From positions 1-64,000 of the forward strand of contig NZ_JBHLZU010000017.1 of NCBI RefSeq assembly GCF_042429765.1: a DNA stretch of 64,000 bases, written 5' to 3'. A program made the translations under genes and the position numbers. The stretch's first letter is position 1. Every line of letters begins with the position of its first letter. The stretch is from Allokutzneria oryzae (lineage in GTDB: Bacteria > Actinomycetota > Actinomycetes > Mycobacteriales > Pseudonocardiaceae). This document shows positions 1 through 15,262 of the stretch, one piece after another. Under the pieces are notes generated by a model. The model had not been told where the DNA came from, ran no database searches, and was given only the letters and a program-made list of their open reading frames with translations.

Positions 1-187
1 TGATCAGGGTGCTGGCCTTGCGCGAGGAAATCGAGAGCAACGCCCCGACCTCATCCCCGAGATAGGGGTATTCGGCGAAATCCGTACCGACCACCAAATC
101 GGCGAGACAGCGTGCCAGGACCGCGTGCGCGTGATTCACGGCGCGGTAGGCGTCCTCGATTGCGTCGAGGGTCTCGTCCGGGGTCAT
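1..187 (-). CDS. N-terminal part of a hypothetical protein (possibly DUF222/HNH type), cut by the window edge
   Basis: The reading frame starts at an ATG at 187 and runs leftward off the window without a stop, giving 62 residues beginning MTPDETLDAIEDAYRAVN. The visible part is mainly helical, and the stretch DEVGALLSISSRKASTLI near the edge resembles the short helix-turn-helix-like motif in the N-terminal DUF222 region of actinobacterial HNH endonuclease (13E12 repeat) proteins. That assignment is tentative because the HNH end lies outside the window. An AT-richer stretch just upstream (188-220) fits a promoter. No functional link to the neighbouring P450 gene is visible. Confidence 0.5.
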   Translation of the reverse strand, partial: MTPDETLDAIEDAYRAVNHAHAVLARCLADLVVGTDFAEYPYLGDEVGALLSISSRKASTLI

Positions 188-681
188 ATTCCTATTCTAT
201 CGCGCCGAAAATAGTGATCATGGCTCTATGGGGTGAAATGTGGAGGCGGATTCCGTAGCAGTGCGCCATCATTTGCGGAAATGACGCTTCAGGTGGGACG
301 GCCGGGGTGGGCGGCATCAAGTAGGCGCGCGTGGTCGGTCTCGGTGAAGCCCTTCTGCTCGCTTGCGGCCGCGGTGCAGGCGGGTGCGGTAGATCAGCGG
401 ACGGGTGCACACCCGAGCGGCCAGCGAGATGCGGCCGGAACCGGCGGCGCTGACCCGTGCCACCGGGGTGCGGCCTCAGGCCTTGGCCTGCCTCGTCCTC
501 GAAGCACAGACAGGCCCCCGCATCCGCAAGGACGTGCCGGCCGCGATCTCCTGCTCATCGCTCCAGCCGATCCGGTGCAGCAGGCAATTCTGTGGTTGGT
601 GCCGGGCCGCACTCGGATCAGCTCGGCGGATCCTTGCCAGCGTCCAGCGCTGCCCCCGGGCACTGAGCGAAAGGTTGCGGG
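188..681. other. Intergenic stretch with no convincing gene
   Basis: About 490 bases between the leftward partial gene and the 3' end of the P450 gene. Open frames exist on both strands, as expected in GC-rich DNA, but none has a good ribosome site or recognisable protein features. It may contain decayed coding sequence. The first 60 bases are AT-richer and probably hold the promoter of the leftward gene. Confidence 0.5.
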
Positions 682-1944
682 TCAGCGGACGCTGACGGGG
701 AGGTGCTGGGGGCCTCGGATGACGCGGGACGGGCAGTAGCGGGGGCGGCCGGTGATGCGGAGGTCGGGGTAGCGGGTGAAGAGGGCCCGCAGGGCGATCC
801 GGCCTTCCAGGCGCGCCAGGCTCGCTCCGATGCAGTAGTGGATTCCCGCCGCGAAGGCCAGGTGGTCGTGCGGGTTGGGGCGGGTGAGGTCGAGGCGGTG
901 CGGGTCGGTGAACACCTCGGGGTCGCGGTTGGCCGCCGCGAGCAGCGCCACGACCGGGCTGCCCGCCGCGAGGTCCTTCCCCGCCAGGGTCGTCGGCGTG
1001 CGCGTGATGCGGACGCTGTACTGGGCGGGCGCGTCCAGGCGGAGCGTCTCCTCGACCAGGGTCGCCGCCAGGCCCTCGGGGTCGGCGAGGAACCTCGCGT
1101 GCTGCTCCGGTTCGGCCAGCAGGCCGACCACGCCGTTGCCGATGATGTTCGCCGTGGTGACGAAGCCGCCGATCAGCAGCGCCTCGCAGGTCGCGACCAG
1201 GCCGGGCTGCGTCATCTCGCCCGCCTCGGTGGCGCGGACCATGCGGGACACCAGGTCCTCGCCCGGCTCCCGCGACCGTCGCGCGCACAGTTCGGTGAAG
1301 TAGGCCGCCATCTCCGTGAGCAGCTGGCGGGTCCTGCGCACCTCGCCGGGGGTGCGGGCGCCGTCGACGATCGCGCCGAACTCGATTCCCCAGCGCACGA
1401 ACAGCTCGTGGTCCGAGGTCGGCATGCCGAGCATCTCGCAGATCACCCTGCTCGGCACCCGCACGGCGAACTCGTCGATCAGGTCCACTGTGGACTGACG
1501 GTCGACGCGGTCGAGCTCCTGCTCCACCACGTCGGTGACGAACTCCTCCTGGGCGCGCATCGCCTGCGGGGTGAACGCGGGCGCCACGATCTTGCGCAGC
1601 CGCGTGTGCTCCGGCGGGTCGATCGAGGCGAAGGAGTCGTCGAGCGGGTGGACCAGCCGCTGCGCGCTGCCGTCGGTCGGGCGCAGCGCACGCTTGGACA
1701 CCGTGGTCGGGACCGCGCCGAAGTCCGGTGACCGCAACAGCTTCCCGCAGACCGCGTGCGAGGCGGTCATGTACAGACCGCTGCGGCCCCTGACCAGCTC
1801 GCCGCGCTCCCGGACCCGTTCGTAGCGGTCGTAGCCCGCCACGCCGCGCGGCATGCTCAGCACCCGGGAGACCGGGTCGCCCGCCGCCGCCGAACGCAGC
1901 AGGCGGGCCTTGCCCCGGTAGAGCCGGAAGGCTTCTCGGATCAT
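682..1944 (-). CDS. Cytochrome P450 of the PKS cluster
   Basis: 420 residues, a normal length for a soluble bacterial class I P450 fed by ferredoxin. Visible signatures are the I-helix stretch IGGFVTTANIIGN, the K-helix EETLRL (ExxR) and the haem loop FAAGIHYCIGASLAR with the ligand cysteine at about residue 371. The haem loop reads FAAG where most P450s have FGxG, and the I-helix has GGFVTT where AGxxTT is usual; both fall within known bacterial variation. The chosen ATG at 1944 overlaps the stop of the upstream acyl-AMP ligase by 4 bases (ATGA), so the two are translationally coupled; a longer frame to 2052 would run into that gene. Inferred role: oxidative tailoring of the product of the divergent polyketide synthase. 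Confidence 0.93.
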   Translation of the reverse strand: MIREAFRLYRGKARLLRSAAAGDPVSRVLSMPRGVAGYDRYERVRERGELVRGRSGLYMTASHAVCGKLLRSPDFGAVPTTVSKRALRPTDGSAQRLVHPLDDSFASIDPPEHTRLRKIVAPAFTPQAMRAQEEFVTDVVEQELDRVDRQSTVDLIDEFAVRVPSRVICEMLGMPTSDHELFVRWGIEFGAIVDGARTPGEVRRTRQLLTEMAAYFTELCARRSREPGEDLVSRMVRATEAGEMTQPGLVATCEALLIGGFVTTANIIGNGVVGLLAEPEQHARFLADPEGLAATLVEETLRLDAPAQYSVRITRTPTTLAGKDLAAGSPVVALLAAANRDPEVFTDPHRLDLTRPNPHDHLAFAAGIHYCIGASLARLEGRIALRALFTRYPDLRITGRPRYCPSRVIRGPQHLPVSVR

Positions 1945-3536
1945 CGGTTGGACACCAGCTTCGGGGCGCGGGTGACGCCGTTGGCCAGCAGCTCGGCGGC
2001 GATCTCCTCGCGCAGCACGTACTTCTTGATCTTCGTTCCGGACATCGGCCACTCCGTGACGAAGCGGACGTAGCGCGGGACCCGGTAGGTCGCGATGTTG
2101 CCGAGGCAGAAGTCGATCAGCTCCTGCTCCGTCACGGCCGTGCCCGGCTTCAGCTCGACGAACGCCGCGGGCACCTCGACGTAGTAGTCGTCCGGCGCGC
2201 CGACGACCTGGGCGATGCTCACCGCGGGGTGGCGCAGCAGGTAGCCCTCAACCTCGGCAGCGGAGACGTTCTCGCCGCCGACCTTGAGCATGTCCTTGAG
2301 CCTGCTGACGAAGGTGACGCGGCCCTCGGCGTCCATGGTGGCGATGTCGCCGGTGTGGAACCAGCCCTCGTCGTCGAAGACCCGCCGGGTCAGCTCGGGG
2401 TCCTTGTAGTAGCCGTCGAAGCAGTTGGAACCTCGGAAGAGCAGTTCGCCCTCCGTCTCCGGTGGCACGTCCTCGCCGGTCGCGGGGTCGATCACCCGGC
2501 ATTCCATGCCGGGCAGGGGATGCCCGCCCGTGGTGACGCGTTTCTCCAGTGGGTCGTCGCTGTGGTTGAGCGCCAGGAACGAGCACGCCTCTGTCATGCC
2601 GAAGCAGGAGACCTGGGTGGCGTCGGGGAGACGGTTCGCCATGTCCCGCAAGCGTTCCGGCACTCCGACTGCCATCACGAACCGCAGCGCGGACAGGTCC
2701 CGGGACGCGAAGTCCCGCTGGTTCACCACCGGGAGCCAGATCGTCTCGAAGCCGGGCAGGGCCACCGTGCAGCGCTGCGACTCCAGCTGGTCCAGTGCGG
2801 CGGCCGGGTTGAAGAACCCCGTGTGCACGTAGGCGCATCCGCCGTAGATCGAGGCGATGGCGAACGCGATGCCCCCGATGTGGAACAGCGGCAGCGCCGT
2901 CCAGATCCGGTCATCCGGGGTGAGCTCGAACCGCTCGTGCACGGTCGCCGAGGCGAAGCGGCTGAACGCCTCGTGGCTGAGCATCGCGCCCTTGGGGCTC
3001 GCGGTCGTCCCGGAGGTGTACATGACGATCGCGGTGTCGCGGACCCGAACCAGCCGCTGGCGCCTGCGCAGCTCCTCGTCGGGGATCTCGCTCGCGGCGG
3101 CGAGGAAGTCGGAGTCGGCGCCGAGCAGCACGAGGGGCAGCTCCGCCGAATCCAGTGTCTCGGTGACCAGATCGACGAAGTCGGGGGTGGTGAACAGCAG
3201 GCGCAGTCCGGAGTGGGTGATGACCTGGTTCAGCTCGTAGCCCTTGAAGCGGGCGTTGACCGGGACCGGGATCGCGCCGATCTTCGCGGCGGCGAACAGG
3301 GTCGCGATCGAGTCGACGCAGTTGGGCAGCAGGATGCCGACCGGGTCGCCGTGCCGCACGCCCGCCGCGATCATGCCGCGGGCCACCAGGTCCGCGCGGT
3401 CGGCCAGCTCGCGGTAGGTCGCGCCGTGGTCCGGGAACGACAACGCCACTCGATCGGCGTAGTGCGTGGCGCGGCGGTCGAGCAGGTCGCCGAGCGTGGT
3501 CGCCTCGACCCATCGCGGGCTCGCTGACTGGGGCAT
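1941..3536 (-). CDS. Acyl-CoA synthetase / acyl-AMP ligase (ANL family)
   Basis: 531 residues, full length for the ANL adenylating superfamily. The P-loop-like core motif YTSGTTASPKGAML is near residue 175, the A5-type motif GMTEACSF near 315, the TGD hinge motif TGDIATMDAEG near 400, and the C-terminal catalytic lysine region SGTKIKKYVLREE near 505. Such enzymes activate a carboxylic acid as acyl-AMP and pass it to CoA or a carrier protein. No carrier domain is fused, so CoA or the ACP of the neighbouring PKS is the likely acceptor. It is the first gene of a two-gene leftward operon with the P450 and diverges from the cyclase-PKS operon. It may supply an unusual starter acid or activate the released product; sequence alone does not separate these. 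Confidence 0.9.
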   Translation of the reverse strand: MPQSASPRWVEATTLGDLLDRRATHYADRVALSFPDHGATYRELADRADLVARGMIAAGVRHGDPVGILLPNCVDSIATLFAAAKIGAIPVPVNARFKGYELNQVITHSGLRLLFTTPDFVDLVTETLDSAELPLVLLGADSDFLAAASEIPDEELRRRQRLVRVRDTAIVMYTSGTTASPKGAMLSHEAFSRFASATVHERFELTPDDRIWTALPLFHIGGIAFAIASIYGGCAYVHTGFFNPAAALDQLESQRCTVALPGFETIWLPVVNQRDFASRDLSALRFVMAVGVPERLRDMANRLPDATQVSCFGMTEACSFLALNHSDDPLEKRVTTGGHPLPGMECRVIDPATGEDVPPETEGELLFRGSNCFDGYYKDPELTRRVFDDEGWFHTGDIATMDAEGRVTFVSRLKDMLKVGGENVSAAEVEGYLLRHPAVSIAQVVGAPDDYYVEVPAAFVELKPGTAVTEQELIDFCLGNIATYRVPRYVRFVTEWPMSGTKIKKYVLREEIAAELLANGVTRAPKLVSNR

Positions 3537-3658
3537 ACGACCTCGCTTGTCCGGCGGGTGCTGAGGGATGAACCCTCTGTCAGGGAAACGCCGGTGTCAA
3601 CTGCCGGACGCTTGCGTTTGGCTGAGACATGAGCAGTACTTCGCACTGGGCCGAAAGG

Positions 3659-3689
3659 TTGCTGTAAAGGGGTATTTCCGGCATATACC
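3659..3689 (+). promoter_or_regulatory. Candidate promoter/operator of the cyclase-PKS operon
   Basis: The 220-bp divergent intergenic region (3537-3757) carries TTGCTG at 3659-3664 and, 17 bases on, an AT-rich CATATA hexamer at 3682-3687, a plausible vegetative -35/-10 pair for the rightward genes. The same place holds an imperfect 19-bp palindrome (3671-3689, GGTAT...ATACC arms around CCGG), which could be an operator. This is pattern evidence only. Confidence 0.35.
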
Positions 3690-3757
3690 TGTTATGTCGC
3701 TGTGCACACTCGCCACCGCGAAGCACTCGTACGACGGCCGACGAGGAGCAAGATCTC

Positions 3758-4749
3758 ATGCTGAACGGCCTGTTCTCCGGTTCCGGAGCGACGCTGACCG
3801 AGGTGGTCGGACAGGCGCTGCGCTACCTCCAGGGGCGGCAGCTGCCCGACGGGTCCATTGTGGACGACAAGGAGATCCTGATCTTCCAGGAGTGGGACAC
3901 CGTCAACGCGCTCAAGACCATCGCGACCTGGCGCGGGGACGTGCCCTACGCCGATGACGGGACCGTCGAGCGCGCGCTGGGCTTCCTGCGGTCCAGGGCG
4001 AAGCCGAGCGGGATGCTCAGCTGGGGTGTCCTGGACACCACCCCCGACGAGTACTGCACCGAGACCAGCAGCGAGTTCGTCGCGGCGCTGACGCTGCTCG
4101 GGCTCACCGACGAGGCGCTGCCCAAGGCGGAGTTCCTGCGCTCGCGGCAGCTGCCGAGCGGTCCGTGGGAGGAGGTGCACTCCCACATCCCCAAGGCGTT
4201 CCAGACCGAGCCGTCGGTGACCGGGTTCGCGATCATGGCGCTGCTCGGGCTGGACCTCGACCCGGAGCACCTCGACGAGGCGCTGGACTTCCTGGTGCGG
4301 GCGCAGCGGCCGGAGGGGCACTTCGGGATCAACTGGTACTACTACAGCACCCACTACTACCTGATGCGGCCCGCCGTGGCCGCGCTCGCCGAGTTCGGCC
4401 ACCACGCCGCCGTCGCCAGCGCCAGGGACTTCGTGCTCTCCCGGCAGCGCGCGGACGGCAGCTGGTACTGCGAGGTCGAGGGCTTCGGCGAGTACTCCTC
4501 GCCGGAGCAGCACACCGCGCTCGCGCTGGAGACGTTGGCGCACGCCAGAACCGGCGTCGAGCACCCCGCAGTGCGCCGGGCGCTGACCTGGCTGCTGGAG
4601 CGCCGCAGGCCGGACGGCTCCTGGGACGGCGGCTCGTACCCGTACCCCGCCACCAGCTCCTACAGCTCGTTCCGGGCGACACAGCACATCTTCACCACCG
4701 CTCAGGTCCTCGCCGCCCTGAGGCGGTTCGTCACGCTGGAGGCTGCCGC

Positions 4750-4753
<4 letters not shown>
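3758..4753 (+). CDS. Stand-alone squalene-cyclase/prenyltransferase-repeat (alpha/alpha barrel) protein
   Basis: 331 residues, about half the length of a squalene-hopene cyclase. QW-like repeats are visible: LPDGSIVDDKE (about residue 31), RPEGHFGINWYYYSTHYY (about 187), RADGSWYCEVEGFGEYSS (about 231) and RPDGSWDGGSYPYPATSS (about 288). The segment QEWDTVNALKTI resembles the WDTA motif of oxidosqualene cyclases. The canonical class II DxDD proton-donor motif is absent, so this is one barrel of the terpene-cyclase fold without the standard acid. No signal peptide is seen. Its stop overlaps the PKS start by 4 bases (ATGA), so it is translationally coupled to the PKS. By context it may act on the polyketide, for example as a cyclase of a reduced polyene or chain, or as a binding scaffold; this is inference. 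Confidence 0.75.
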
Positions 4754-12165
<7,412 letters not shown>

Positions 12166-12173
12166 TCGGACAG

Positions 12174-13013
12174 GTGGAGGAGATCGAGGTCGAGCTGCCC
12201 CGTGCGGGGATCACCCTGCGGGGCAGGCGGTCCGGCCGACCGGGCGGTCTGCCGGTGCTGTGCCTGCACGGGTGGCTCGACAACTGCGCCAGCTTCACCC
12301 CGCTGTCCGAGCGGGTCGAGGGCCTTGACCTGTTCGCGTTCGACCTGCCGGGGCACGGCCTCTCGGACCCGATCCCCGGCCCGACCTGCCAGTACCTGGA
12401 CTACGTCGCGTGCGTGCTCGAACTCGCGCGGGTGCTGGGGTGGGACCGGTTCCAGCTGGTCGGGCACTCGCTCGGCGGCGCGCTCTCCGCGCTGATCGCG
12501 GGCGCCCGGCCAGAGCTGGTCGAGCGGCTGGTCCTGCTCGACGCGATCGGTCCGCTGTCGGCCGATCCGGTCCTCGGCCGCGACAGCGTGACCCGCTACC
12601 TCAACGCCTACCTGGCCGACGAACCCGCGCCGGTGTACCGGAGCAGGTCACAGGCGTTGAAGGCGCGGATGCAGCTCGCCGACATCCTGCTCGACACCGC
12701 GGACCGGTTGCTGGAGCGCGATCTCCGGCAGGTGCCCGGCGGGTTCTCCTGGCGCAGCGACGTCCGCCTGCGCTACCCGTTCACCCTCACCTTCTCCGAG
12801 GAGCAGGTCCGGTCCTACCTCGCCAACATCACCGCGCCGGTGCTGTTCGTCGGGGCGGAGCGGACCGCGCTCAAGGAGGACTACTACGAGGGCCGGTTCG
12901 CCGCCGTTCCCCGGCTCCGGCGGGTGACGCTGGCGGGCGGGCACCACCTGCACATGGAGAACCCGGACCCGGTCGCCGAGGCGGTGCGCGACTTCCTCAC
13001 CGAAGTTCCCTGA
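12174..13013 (+). CDS. Alpha/beta hydrolase (SERHL/MhpC-like), probable chain-release or tailoring enzyme
   Basis: 279 residues if translation starts at the GTG at 12174, 8 bases after the PKS stop. Visible features are the oxyanion strand LHGWLDNCASF, the nucleophile elbow GHSLGGA with Ser99 and the catalytic His in GGHHLHMENP near the C-terminus. HGWLDN is typical of serine-hydrolase-like (SERHL) proteins. Since the PKS has no thioesterase domain, this co-transcribed hydrolase is the obvious candidate for hydrolytic release from the ACP or for editing; an ester or lactone hydrolase role is also possible. It is the last gene of the rightward biosynthetic operon. Confidence 0.88.
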   Translation: MEEIEVELPRAGITLRGRRSGRPGGLPVLCLHGWLDNCASFTPLSERVEGLDLFAFDLPGHGLSDPIPGPTCQYLDYVACVLELARVLGWDRFQLVGHSLGGALSALIAGARPELVERLVLLDAIGPLSADPVLGRDSVTRYLNAYLADEPAPVYRSRSQALKARMQLADILLDTADRLLERDLRQVPGGFSWRSDVRLRYPFTLTFSEEQVRSYLANITAPVLFVGAERTALKEDYYEGRFAAVPRLRRVTLAGGHHLHMENPDPVAEAVRDFLTEVP

Positions 13014-13030
13014 GGTTCCCGTCTGGCGGG

Positions 13031-13087
13031 TGTCCGTCCCGGGTGGTCCTCTTCGTCGTGAGGGTGGAACCACACCACGAGGAGGAC
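13031..13087 (+). promoter_or_regulatory. Candidate ECF promoter / ribosome-site hairpin ahead of the ECF42 operon
   Basis: TGTCCG at 13031-13036 and CGTC at 13054-13057, 17 bases apart, resemble the TGTCGA/CGTC-type promoters described for ECF42 sigma factors (from memory), suggesting autoregulation. The same region can fold: 13046-13060 pairs with 13073-13087 (13 Watson-Crick pairs, one G-T, one mismatch, 12-base loop), burying the GGAGG ribosome site of the next gene. The two readings compete, because a start site set by that promoter near 13062 would leave out the left arm. Confidence 0.35.
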
Positions 13088-13089
13088 CG

Positions 13090-13413
13090 GTGCACTACAT
13101 GCTGATGATCTGCGGGGACGAGTCGGCCGCCGAGCACGCCAACGACGGCTGCGGCGGCTGGTCGGAGGAGATGCGGGCCAGGGGCGTGCTGCGCGGCGGC
13201 GGTGGGCTGCGCCCGCCGAACGACGCCACCACCGTGCGGGTGCGCGACGAGCAGCTGCTGCTCTCCGACGGGCCCTTCGCCGAGACCAAGGAGCAGATCG
13301 GCGGGTTCTGCCTGATCGAGTGCGCCGACCTGGACGAGGCCATCGAGATCGCGTCGAAGCACCCAGCCGCGACCTACGGCACGATCGAGATCCGGCCGAT
13401 GTACGTGCCGTGA
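13090..13413 (+). CDS. YCII-related DGPF-family protein paired with an ECF42 sigma factor
   Basis: 107 residues. The family hallmark LLSDGPFAETKEQIGGF is clear at about residues 57-73, and the N-terminus HYMLMICGDE and C-terminal EIRPMYVP are typical of DGPF/YCII-like dimeric alpha-beta barrel proteins. The GTG start at 13090 is preceded by a strong GGAGG site. The stop overlaps the GTG of the sigma-factor gene by 4 bases. In actinobacteria DGPF genes are the conserved neighbours of ECF42 sigma factors. Their biochemical activity is not established, and they are thought to be targets or partners of the sigma factor. Confidence 0.92.
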   Translation: MHYMLMICGDESAAEHANDGCGGWSEEMRARGVLRGGGGLRPPNDATTVRVRDEQLLLSDGPFAETKEQIGGFCLIECADLDEAIEIASKHPAATYGTIEIRPMYVP

Positions 13414-14645
13414 CCGCCGAGGTCAACGACGCCGTCGCCCAGGCGTTCCGCGACGAGTGGGGTCAGGTCGTCGCCACCCTGATCCGCATCACCGGCGACT
13501 GGGACCTGGCCGAGGAGTGCGCCCAGGACGCTTTCGCGCTCGCACTGCGGACCTGGCCGCGTGACGGCGTGCCCACGAAGCCGGGCGCCTGGCTGACCAC
13601 GGCCGCGCGCAACCGGGCGACCGACCGGCTGCGTCGCGCGGCCGTCGGCGCCGCCAAACTGCGGGAGGTCGCCGCGATGACCCACGAGCCGACGGTCGAG
13701 GCCGACGAGATCCCGGACGACCGGCTCCGGCTGATGTTCACCTGCTGCCACCCCGCCCTGGCCCCGGAGGCGCGGGTCGCGCTCACGCTGCGCACCCTGG
13801 CCGGGCTGAGCACGGCGGAGATCGCCAGGGCGTTCCTGGTCGGCGAGCAGACCATGTCCAAGCGCCTGACCAGGGCGAAGCAGAAGATCAAGAACGCCGG
13901 CATCCCGTACCGGGTCCCACCGGCGCACCTGTTGCCGGAGCGCACCCCCGCCGTGCTGGCCGTGCTGTACCTGCTGTTCAACGAGGGCTACTCGGCGACG
14001 GCGGGCGCGGAGCTGGTGCGCCGCACCCTCGCGGCGGAGGCCATCCGCCTGGCGCGGGTGCTGGTGCGGCTGATGCCCGACGAGCCGGAGGCGGTGGGGC
14101 TGCTCGCGCTGATGCTGCTGCACGACGCCCGCCGCGAGACCCGCTTGTCCGCCAGCGGCGAGCTGGTCACGTTGGCGGAGCAGGACCGCGGCCGCTGGGA
14201 CGCCGCCGCGATCGGCGAAGGCGTCGCGCTGCTCGACGGAGCCCTGCGCCGCGGCCGTGCCGGCCCGTACCAGGTGCAGGCCGCGATCGCCGCATGCCAC
14301 GCCACCGCGGCGTCGGCCGAGGACACGGACTGGCCGCAGATCGCCGCGCTGTACGGCCGGCTCGCCCGGCTGACGCCGTCGCCGGTGGTGGAGCTCAACC
14401 GCGCGGTGGCGGTGGGCATGGCCGACGGCCCCGCCGCAGGGCTGCGCCTGGTGGAGGCGCTGCGGGAGTCCGGAGCGCTGGCCGGGTACCACCTGCTGCC
14501 CGCGACCAGGGCCGACCTGCTGCGCCGCCTGCACCGCGACGCCGAAGCGGCCGCGGCCTACCGCGAGGCGCTGGAGCTCGCGACGACGGACACCGAACGC
14601 CGCTACCTCGCGAAGCGGCTCGACGACGTGGAGGGACATCGATGA
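13410..14645 (+). CDS. ECF42-group RNA polymerase sigma factor with C-terminal TPR-like extension
   Basis: 411 residues, more than twice the usual ECF length. Region 2 is at about 15-80 (EECAQDAFALALRTWP and the DNA-melting-side TTAARNRATDRLRR), region 4 at about 110-165 (LTLRTLAGLSTAEIARAFLV and TMSKRLTRAKQKI), followed by a roughly 240-residue helical extension with VLYLLFNEGYSAT, typical of ECF42/SigJ-like factors and needed for their function. The extension reads as TPR-like repeats near the end (RADLLRRLHRDAEAAAAYREAL). The GTG start overlaps the DGPF stop (GTGA) and the stop overlaps the VOC start (ATGA), so the three genes form a coupled operon. Confidence 0.93.
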   Translation: MTAEVNDAVAQAFRDEWGQVVATLIRITGDWDLAEECAQDAFALALRTWPRDGVPTKPGAWLTTAARNRATDRLRRAAVGAAKLREVAAMTHEPTVEADEIPDDRLRLMFTCCHPALAPEARVALTLRTLAGLSTAEIARAFLVGEQTMSKRLTRAKQKIKNAGIPYRVPPAHLLPERTPAVLAVLYLLFNEGYSATAGAELVRRTLAAEAIRLARVLVRLMPDEPEAVGLLALMLLHDARRETRLSASGELVTLAEQDRGRWDAAAIGEGVALLDGALRRGRAGPYQVQAAIAACHATAASAEDTDWPQIAALYGRLARLTPSPVVELNRAVAVGMADGPAAGLRLVEALRESGALAGYHLLPATRADLLRRLHRDAEAAAAYREALELATTDTERRYLAKRLDDVEGHR

Positions 14646-15061
14646 AGGAGTACCGCGTGATCACCACCCCGGTCGTGGTCGCGCTGCCGATCGAGGACCG
14701 CAGGAGGTCCTTCGACTTCTACCGCGCGCTCGGCTTCGAGCCCCTCGGTGAACCGGCGGAAGACGGCGTGCCGGAGCCGCTCCAGTTCGCGCTGAACGAC
14801 GGCTTCCGCCTGATGCTGGTCCCCACCGGCGGCTTCGGCTGGGTGATCGGTGGCCGCGCCGTGGCTCCGCGAGAGTCCAGCGAGTGCGTCTTCAGCCTGG
14901 CCGCCGCGACCGGCGACGAGGTCAACGAGATCGTCGACCGCGCCCGCCGGGCAGGAGCGCACGTCGTCACTGAGCCCGGTCAGCAGCCGTGGGGCTACGT
15001 CGGCGTTTTCACCGACCCCGACGGCCACGCCTGGATGGTCACCTCAGCGCCCCCGCCCTGA
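14642..15061 (+). CDS. VOC-superfamily (glyoxalase/bleomycin-resistance fold) protein
   Basis: 139 residues. The first half has the betaalphabetabetabeta pattern with LPIEDRRRSFDFYRALGFEP, and the second half ends VGVFTDPDGHAWMVT, the usual VOC signature. Length is normal for a single-chain VOC protein. Metal ligands cannot be fixed from sequence alone; E and H candidates are present in the C-terminal strand. The ATG overlaps the ECF42 stop by 4 bases, making it the third gene of the DGPF-sigma operon and a probable member of the same regulon. The substrate is unknown. Confidence 0.88.
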   Translation: MKEYRVITTPVVVALPIEDRRRSFDFYRALGFEPLGEPAEDGVPEPLQFALNDGFRLMLVPTGGFGWVIGGRAVAPRESSECVFSLAAATGDEVNEIVDRARRAGAHVVTEPGQQPWGYVGVFTDPDGHAWMVTSAPPP

Positions 15062-15079
15062 CCTTCCGCCCCCCTCTGG

Positions 15080-15146
15080 TTCGCGTTTTGTAGGCATATT
15101 GCGAATTGAGAGCGCTCTCTACCGCATTAAGCCTACAAAACGCGCA
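15080..15146. repeat. 67-bp palindromic element, copy A
   Basis: Long inverted repeat between two convergent genes. The 14-base outer arms are perfect (CGCGTTTTGTAGGC at 15082-15095 and its complement at 15131-15144), and a perfect central palindrome GAGAGCGCTCTC sits at 15108-15119. It belongs to a five-copy family in this window with identical total length. It is likely to act as a bidirectional terminator here. The flanking sequence conserved in copies B-D is mostly lost on one side. Confidence 0.85.
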
Positions 15147-15262
15147 AATCCGACAACGTCAGCCCATGGGGAGCGGCACGACGACGGGTCAGTTCGCCAG
15201 TGGTGGTTCTCGGGGGAGTCGAAACGGGAAAAACGGATAATTCGCGGCGTGCGGGACTTTGC

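Noticed and set aside
4165..4749. Upstream extension of the PKS frame
   Set aside because: It overlaps the cyclase-like gene in another frame, and the residues are Arg/Gly-rich shadow; the ATG at 4750 gives a normal KS N-terminus.
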